Shown here: positions 58,980 through 64,000 of the stretch, in pieces
Layout of the letters: every line of letters begins with the position of its first letter
How positions within the stretch are numbered: position 1 is the stretch's first letter
Assembly (NCBI RefSeq): GCF_023022985.1
Contig: NZ_CP095461.1
Span: 3,348,001-3,412,000, forward strand
From: Arthrobacter gengyunqii
GTDB taxonomy: Bacteria > Actinomycetota > Actinomycetes > Actinomycetales > Micrococcaceae
Reading direction: 5' to 3'
DNA: 64,000 nucleotides
Program-made: the position numbers and the translations under genes
The notes under the pieces: generated by a model
What the model was told of the DNA's origin: nothing
Databases searched by the model: none
The model's input: the letters and a program-made list of their open reading frames with translations, nothing else

Positions 58980-61900
58980 CTAGATCAAGGCATCCGACAG
59001 GTGGTTCGGCGTTCCAAAGCGGTGCGCGGTGATGCTCACGGCCTGCTCATGCAGGAACGGCAGGAGTTCAACGCGTCCGGCCTCGGTTACCGGATTCGCG
59101 TAGACGGCCACATCCGGCCGGCCGCCCAGGGCGGTGGCCAGCGCCGAGGCGCCGGAACCGATCAACCGGATGCGGGTCCCGTGTGCTGCAGGGTCAAAGG
59201 CCGCAGCGGAAGCCAGCCATTCGGCGTCGTTCTCTTCCGCTACGGGGATTCCCTGTTCCGTCAGGACGGTCCGCAGCACCAGCGGCAGTTCGACGCCGGT
59301 GGAGACCCGAAGCGCAGATCCGGCCAGCAGACCGGCAGCGGCTACGCGCACCAAGGCGTCGAGGGGCTCGTTTTCGGACAGCCGAATGGTGACCGGCAGG
59401 GGCCGGTAGCGGAACACGTTGCGTTCCGCGCTCAGTGCTGACACGTCCTTGGCAGTGCCGAATTCCTCGGCCCACGCCGCGGCGTCGCTGCTCAGCGCAC
59501 GCTGCAGGAAGTCGGTGTCAGCAGCGAAGCTGGAAGAAGAAGCCGCGGCCAGAAGCTTTGCGGCGCCCTGGTGCCGGACCGGGGCTCCGGTGCCGGAGGC
59601 CTGCGCGGGCTCCCACTGCCCCAGACCCATGAGGTAGTTGGGGCCGCCGGCCTTGGTTCCGGCGCCCACTGCGGACTTCTTCCAGCCGCCGAAGGGCTGG
59701 CGCTGGACGATGGCGCCGGTGATGCCGCGGTTGATGTAGAGGTTGCCCGCGGAGATGTTCTCCAGCCAGAGATCCATTTCCGCCGGATCCAGTGAATGCA
59801 GGCCGGAGGTCAGCCCGTAGTCGATCTGGTTCTGCAGGGCGATGGCCTCTTCGAGGGTGTCTGCGGTCATGACACCGAGGATGGGACCGAAGTACTCGGT
59901 GAGGTGGTATTCGGAACCGGGACGGACACCGGTGCGCACGCCGGGGCTCCAGAGCCGGCCTGAGTCATCGAGCTGCTTCGGTTCAATCAGCCAGGACTCG
60001 CCTTCGCCGAGCACGGTCAGTCCGCGCAGCAGCTTGCCTTCGGCAGGTTCAATAATCGGGCCCATCTGCGTCACGGCGTCCACGGGGTAGCCCACCTTGA
60101 GTGACTGGACGGCGTCCACCAATTGGTTGCGGAAGCGCGGGGACTTGGCCACCGAGCCCACCAGGATCACCAGGGAAGCCGCCGAGCACTTCTGACCGGC
60201 GTGGCCGAAGGCCGAGGAGACCACGTCGCGGGCGGCCAGGTCAAAGTCGGCGCTGGGCGTGACGATGATGGCGTTCTTGCCCGAGGTTTCCGCCAGCAGG
60301 GGCAGATCCTCGCGGAAGGAGCGGAACAGTTCGGCGGTTTCGTAGCCGCCGGTGAGGATAACCCGGTCAACGAACGGATCCGAGATGAGCTGGCGCCCGA
60401 GTTCACGCTCGCCCAGCTGCACCATCTGCAGGACGTCGCGGGGAACGCCGGCTTCCCAGAGCGCCTCCACCATGACGGCGCCGCTGCGCGCGGACTGGCG
60501 GGCGGGCTTGATGATCACGGAGGAACCGGCGGCCAGGGCAGCCAGGGTGGATCCGGCCGGAATGGCCACCGGGAAGTTCCACGGCGGGGTGACAACGGTG
60601 AGCCGCGCCGGGATGAAGCGGGCGCCGTCGACATTCTCCAGATCCTTGGCACGCTCGGCGTAGTAGTGCGCAAAGTCGATGGCTTCCGAAACTTCGGGAT
60701 CCGACTGGTCCAGGGTCTTGCCGGTTTCACTGGCCATGACTTCCATCAGGTCCGCGCGGTGGTCCTCGAGGACGGCACCGGCGCGGTGCAGGATCTCGGC
60801 ACGGTCGGCGCCGCTGAGGGCAGCCCAGCTTTCGCTGGCCGAGACCGCGGTTTCGATGACGGCGGAAAGCGCCTCTTCGTTGGCCACCTGTGCATCGGCC
60901 ACGGCCGCCTTGCCGAGGGGGGAATCCTCGACGCGGGTCAGGATGGAGCGGCCCCAGGCCTGATTGGCGGGCAGCGACGGATCGGTGTCCGGGGTGTTGA
61001 TGAAGTCCTGGTTCGCCGCATCTGCGCCGCCGGACACTGCCGGACGGGGCTTGCTGCGGTCCTGCGTGCGGTTCGGCACGGGAACCCGGTCATCCAAATC
61101 CGCCAGGGACGTCAGGAACCGCAGCTTTTCGCGTTCAAAGAGGGCCTCGTTCTCGCTGAGCTCGAAGACGGCCGACATGAAGTTCTCGGAGCTGGCGCCC
61201 TCTTCGAGACGGCGGATCAGGTAAGCGATGGCGACGTCGAACTCCGCCGGGTGCACCACCGGCGTGTACAAGAGAAGCGATCCGACGTCGCGCTTGACCA
61301 CCTCGGCCTGGCCGGTGGCCATGCCCAGCAGCATCTCGAAGTCGATGCCTTCGGTCACGCCGCGCTGCTTGGCCAGCAGCCAGGCGAACGCGACGTCGAA
61401 CAGGTTGTGGCCGGCAACGCCGATGCGCACGTTGGCGACGCGCTCGGGCTGCAGGGCGTAGTTGATGACGCGCTTGTAGTTGGTGTCCGTTTCCGCCTTG
61501 GTGCCGCAGGTGGCCAGCGGCCAGTCGTGGAGGGAGGATTCCACCTGTTCCATGGGCAGGTTGGCGCCCTTGACGACGCGGACCTTGATGGGAGCGCCGC
61601 CGTTGGCCCGGCGGGCTGCTGCGAACTCCTGCAGCCGCATCATGGCGGAGAGGGCGTCGGGGAGGTAGGCCTGCAGCACAATGCCGGCTTCCAGATCCAG
61701 GAACTCCGGCATGGACAGGAGCTTGGTGAAGACCGCCATGGTCATCTCCAGGTCCTTGTATTCCTCCATGTCCAGGTTGATGAACTTCTTCTGGGCTGAG
61801 GAAGCGGCCCGGCGGTAGAGCGGGGTGAGGCTTTCCACCACGTGGTCCACGGCCTCATCGAAGGCCCAGTGCGAGTGCGGGGAAACGGTGGAGGACACCT

Positions 61901-62456
61901 TGATGGAGACGTAGTCGACGTCGTCGCGCGACAGGAGCTCGTGGGTGCCTTCGAGGCGGCGGGCGGCTTCGCGTTCGCCGAGCACGGCTTCGCCCAGGAG
62001 GTTCATGTTGAGCCGGACGCTGTCCTTGCGGATGCCGGCAATCGCCTTGCCGAGGCGTGCGTCGGTGGCGTCCACGATCAGGTGGCCGACCATGCGGCGC
62101 AGCACCCTGCGGGCCACGGGGATGACAACCTGCGGCAGCACTGGCGCCATCACTCCGCCAAGGCGTACGGCTGAGCGCATGTACCAGGGCAGGAAGCCGG
62201 GCACCCCGGGGGCCAGGGCGGCAAGGTTGCGGCCGGCCACGCGCAGGTCTTCGGGACGGATGACACCGTCGACAAATCCCACGGTGAAGTCCAGTCCGGC
62301 CGGGTCCTTCAGCACACCGGCAAGCTGTGCGGCCGAGACGTCCACCGGGACGGTTGCAGCTTCGGCGAGCCAGCGGCGGACCAGGGCCACGGCTTCTTCC
62401 GCCAGGGCCTGGGGGGTGTCCGATCCCGCGGTGGTTTCGGTGACGGTGTTGCTCAT
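58980..62456 (-). CDS. putA: Bifunctional proline dehydrogenase / glutamate semialdehyde dehydrogenase
   Basis: A 1158-residue two-domain enzyme. The FAD-dependent proline dehydrogenase barrel covers about residues 120-440, with KVRVVKGAN and the substrate region YLIRRLEEG. The NAD-dependent aldehyde dehydrogenase domain covers about 500-980, with TPPWNFP, Glu723 in AETSGKN and catalytic Cys757 in GHAGQKCSAA. A 150-residue C-terminal region follows. It oxidises proline to glutamate, channelling the semialdehyde between sites. No DNA-binding N-terminus is present, so regulation is by another protein, likely the divergent LysR regulator. Confidence 0.96.
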   Translation of the reverse strand: MSNTVTETTAGSDTPQALAEEAVALVRRWLAEAATVPVDVSAAQLAGVLKDPAGLDFTVGFVDGVIRPEDLRVAGRNLAALAPGVPGFLPWYMRSAVRLGGVMAPVLPQVVIPVARRVLRRMVGHLIVDATDARLGKAIAGIRKDSVRLNMNLLGEAVLGEREAARRLEGTHELLSRDDVDYVSIKVSSTVSPHSHWAFDEAVDHVVESLTPLYRRAASSAQKKFINLDMEEYKDLEMTMAVFTKLLSMPEFLDLEAGIVLQAYLPDALSAMMRLQEFAAARRANGGAPIKVRVVKGANLPMEQVESSLHDWPLATCGTKAETDTNYKRVINYALQPERVANVRIGVAGHNLFDVAFAWLLAKQRGVTEGIDFEMLLGMATGQAEVVKRDVGSLLLYTPVVHPAEFDVAIAYLIRRLEEGASSENFMSAVFELSENEALFEREKLRFLTSLADLDDRVPVPNRTQDRSKPRPAVSGGADAANQDFINTPDTDPSLPANQAWGRSILTRVEDSPLGKAAVADAQVANEEALSAVIETAVSASESWAALSGADRAEILHRAGAVLEDHRADLMEVMASETGKTLDQSDPEVSEAIDFAHYYAERAKDLENVDGARFIPARLTVVTPPWNFPVAIPAGSTLAALAAGSSVIIKPARQSARSGAVMVEALWEAGVPRDVLQMVQLGERELGRQLISDPFVDRVILTGGYETAELFRSFREDLPLLAETSGKNAIIVTPSADFDLAARDVVSSAFGHAGQKCSAASLVILVGSVAKSPRFRNQLVDAVQSLKVGYPVDAVTQMGPIIEPAEGKLLRGLTVLGEGESWLIEPKQLDDSGRLWSPGVRTGVRPGSEYHLTEYFGPILGVMTADTLEEAIALQNQIDYGLTSGLHSLDPAEMDLWLENISAGNLYINRGITGAIVQRQPFGGWKKSAVGAGTKAGGPNYLMGLGQWEPAQASGTGAPVRHQGAAKLLAAASSSSFAADTDFLQRALSSDAAAWAEEFGTAKDVSALSAERNVFRYRPLPVTIRLSENEPLDALVRVAAAGLLAGSALRVSTGVELPLVLRTVLTEQGIPVAEENDAEWLASAAAFDPAAHGTRIRLIGSGASALATALGGRPDVAVYANPVTEAGRVELLPFLHEQAVSITAHRFGTPNHLSDALI

Positions 62457-62551
62457 GCGGGCAGCTCATTTCAACGTGCAACTGATAGGTATTCCTCTAA
62501 GTATCCGCACTATTTCCCGTTAGGCAAAGGTGGGTTTTCTTACCGATATAG

Positions 62552-62566
62552 GTTAGATTTACTAAC
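62552..62566. promoter_or_regulatory. Candidate LysR operator between putA and its regulator
   Basis: GTTAGATTTACTAAC has arms GTTAG/CTAAC around ATTTA in the 133-bp divergent intergenic space, 24 nt before the LysR start. The 15-bp interrupted palindrome with a T-rich centre is typical of LysR sites. Confidence 0.55.
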
Positions 62567-62589
62567 GAATCCAGAAGGAGGAAGTCACC

Positions 62590-63489
62590 GTGCTCGACGT
62601 TCGCCGAATGATCCTTCTTCGGGAGGTGAAAGTCCGCGGAACCCTGGCCGCAGTGGCCGAAGCACTGGGCCTCAGCCCGTCCGCTGTGTCGCAGCAGCTG
62701 GGCCAGCTGGAGAAGTCCGTGGGGGTGGAACTGCTGCGGAAAACCGGGCGCGGCGTACAGCTGACCCCGCAGGCGGAGATCCTGGTGACGCACGCCTCCG
62801 ACATCCTTGAGTCGCTGGAACGGGCCGAAGCGGACCTGGCTTCGTCGCTCACCTCAGTGACCGGGTCAATCCGGATAGCGGTGTTCCAATCGGCCGCCTT
62901 GGCGCTCCTGCCCGATGCCCTGCGCATCCTGCGCCGCGAGCACCCCGAACTGCGGGTGGAAATGGTCCAGCGGGAGCCCGAAACGGCCCTCTATGAAACG
63001 TGGGCACGGGACTTCGACCTGGTGATTGCCGAGCAGTATCCCGGCCATGCCGCCGTCCGGCATGCCGAACTGGACCGGGTGCACCTCACCTCCGATGCCA
63101 TCCGCCTCGCCGTGCCGCACGAGGGCCTTCCTCCGGTTGCGTCGCTGGCGGACACCGCTGACCTGCCGTGGGTGATGGAGCCGCGGGGCGCCGCCTCCCG
63201 ACACTGGGCGGAACAGATTTGCCGGCGTGCCGGATTCGAACCGGATGTCCGTTTTGAAACAGCTGATCTGCAGGCGCAAATCCGGCTGATCGCGTCCGGA
63301 AACGCCGTGGCCCTGATGCCCGATCTGGTGTGGACCGGCCGCGTTCCCAGCGTTCAGCTGCTGGAGCTGGAAGGCAAGCCTCGCCGAAGCATCTTCACGT
63401 CGGTGCGGCGTGCCGGTGCCAACCGGCCGGCTGTCCTGGCCTGCCGGGAGGTGCTTGAGCGGACCGCCATGCAGGTGGCGGCAGCCTAA
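62590..63489 (+). CDS. LysR-family regulator, likely of putA
   Basis: A 299-residue regulator: N-terminal winged helix (LREVKVRGTLAAVAEALGLSPSAVSQQLGQLEKSVGVELLRKTGRGVQLTPQAE) and a C-terminal effector-binding domain (SIRIAVFQSAALALLPDALRIL). GTG 62590 is the start, with AAGGAGG upstream. It is divergent from putA, the usual place for the activator of proline use. Confidence 0.9.
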   Translation: MLDVRRMILLREVKVRGTLAAVAEALGLSPSAVSQQLGQLEKSVGVELLRKTGRGVQLTPQAEILVTHASDILESLERAEADLASSLTSVTGSIRIAVFQSAALALLPDALRILRREHPELRVEMVQREPETALYETWARDFDLVIAEQYPGHAAVRHAELDRVHLTSDAIRLAVPHEGLPPVASLADTADLPWVMEPRGAASRHWAEQICRRAGFEPDVRFETADLQAQIRLIASGNAVALMPDLVWTGRVPSVQLLELEGKPRRSIFTSVRRAGANRPAVLACREVLERTAMQVAAA

Positions 63490-63508
63490 GGGAGCCCTTC
63501 AACGCCGT

Positions 63509-63538
63509 GCGGGGTCCCGGCAACTGCCGGGACCCCGC
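63509..63538. terminator. Bidirectional terminator
   Basis: 14-bp arms GCGGGGTCCCGGCA/TGCCGGGACCCCGC around AC, between the convergent LysR and DUF2382 genes. Effective loop is four bases. Confidence 0.75.
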
Positions 63539-63554
63539 CTTCAAACGCTTCGAG

Positions 63555-64000
63555 CTACCTTCCGCTGCCGCTTCCCGAGCTGCCGCTGGAGCCGCTGTCC
63601 CCCGACGTGCCGCCGGAGTGCCCGGAACCGCCGCGGGAATCCGTGCCGGAGCTTCGGCGAATACCGCCGTCCGTCTCAGTTTCGATCTGCTCCTTGCGGA
63701 CTTCCTCCGACACACTTTCCGTGCCAGTGACGGTTTCCGTGTCCATCCGGACACGTTCCACCGGCACCGTCTTCTTGCTGACGACCGGTTCCTCGGCGTG
63801 GAGCGTCACTTCATGCTCTTCCTCGCTGAGGTCCGCTCCGGCCATGGCGGAGTCGGCGTTGGCATCCGTGATCGGCTCCGTCTCAATCCGGACCTCTTCA
63901 TGGCTGACCGGAACCTCGGTGGTGACGGTCTCCGTGACGATGTACTTCCGCAGGCGCGCCTTGCCGGCCTCACGCGACCGGGTGCCCACGTCAAGCCGCT
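63555..64000 (-). CDS. DUF2382 domain protein (5' end outside window)
   Basis: The frame is open to the right edge, so the N-terminus is missing. The visible 148 residues begin in REAGKARLRKYIVTETVTTEVPVSHEEVRIE, followed by the second DUF2382 strand block VVSKKTVPVERVRMDTETVTG, and end in a Gly/Ser-rich tail (SGHSGGTSGDSGSSGSSGSG). DUF2382 usually follows a PRC-barrel, so that domain is expected outside the window. A GTG at 63989 is in frame but lies inside the conserved domain and is not the start. The family is linked to stress responses; function is not established. Confidence 0.85.
   Translation of the reverse strand, partial: RLDVGTRSREAGKARLRKYIVTETVTTEVPVSHEEVRIETEPITDANADSAMAGADLSEEEHEVTLHAEEPVVSKKTVPVERVRMDTETVTGTESVSEEVRKEQIETETDGGIRRSSGTDSRGGSGHSGGTSGDSGSSGSSGSGSGR

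Noticed and set aside
60123..61799. 558-codon open frame on the plus strand
   Set aside because: Entirely antisense within putA, no start signal, repetitive Gly/Asp/His composition.

Overview
The window is high-GC actinobacterial DNA. Small gene families (DUF6221, DUF2945-type Tudor-like, DUF2382/PRC-barrel), a DUF222-type HNH endonuclease remnant, probable leaderless genes and PutA paired with a divergent LysR regulator all fit a soil Micrococcaceae member such as an Arthrobacter relative. That placement is inference from gene content and was not tested by any search. No rRNA, tRNA, CRISPR array or intact transposase was seen.

Layout. 0-4.8 kb: a BrkB/YihY membrane protein (cut by the left edge), a PRC-barrel protein, an MscS channel, an orphan siderophore-binding lipoprotein behind an IdeR/DtxR-like box, a Rieske ferredoxin and a MarR regulator. 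5-12 kb: fatty-acid-type genes (two acyl-CoA dehydrogenases, SDR, ACAD11-like phosphotransferase, TetR) and a zinc alcohol dehydrogenase. 12.2-13.7 kb: an OFA-type MFS transporter with a 35-residue partner overlapping it by ATGA. 14.0-16.9 kb: a 959-residue protein made of 112 heptads between two membrane segments. 17-19.4 kb: IclR, RibD-like reductase, thioesterase and a DUF2945 protein.

19.8-42.9 kb is an accessory catabolic region. It holds four HsaA/HpaB-like flavin monooxygenases in two paralogous pairs, one flavin reductase, three NTF2/SnoaL-like proteins, an extradiol-type VOC protein, an FAH-family hydrolase, acetoacetyl-CoA synthetase, an MhpA-like monooxygenase, thiolase, a CUT2-type ABC importer, two TetR regulators, and a MarR/SDR/amidohydrolase/acyl-CoA dehydrogenase/MaoC block. 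The genes read as hydroxylation and ring cleavage of an aromatic or polycyclic substrate, with release of acetoacetate that is activated and thiolysed to acetyl-CoA. A 15-bp operator-like motif (consensus ACTGGTMSGTACAGT) occurs at five promoters across the region. DoxX-like sequence lies on both sides in the same orientation, decayed on the left and intact on the right.

43-64 kb: an HNH remnant, an autoregulated-looking HTH/membrane-protein pair, a 106-bp hairpin, DoxX, an M20 peptidase, a NarL-type two-component system followed by a NatAB-like ABC exporter, an acyl-CoA ligase, an orphan NMT1-like binding lipoprotein, a second, collapsed copy of the MarR/SDR/ACAD/MaoC locus, malQ, small proteins, an SDR without YxxxK, putA with its LysR regulator, and a DUF2382 protein cut by the right edge.
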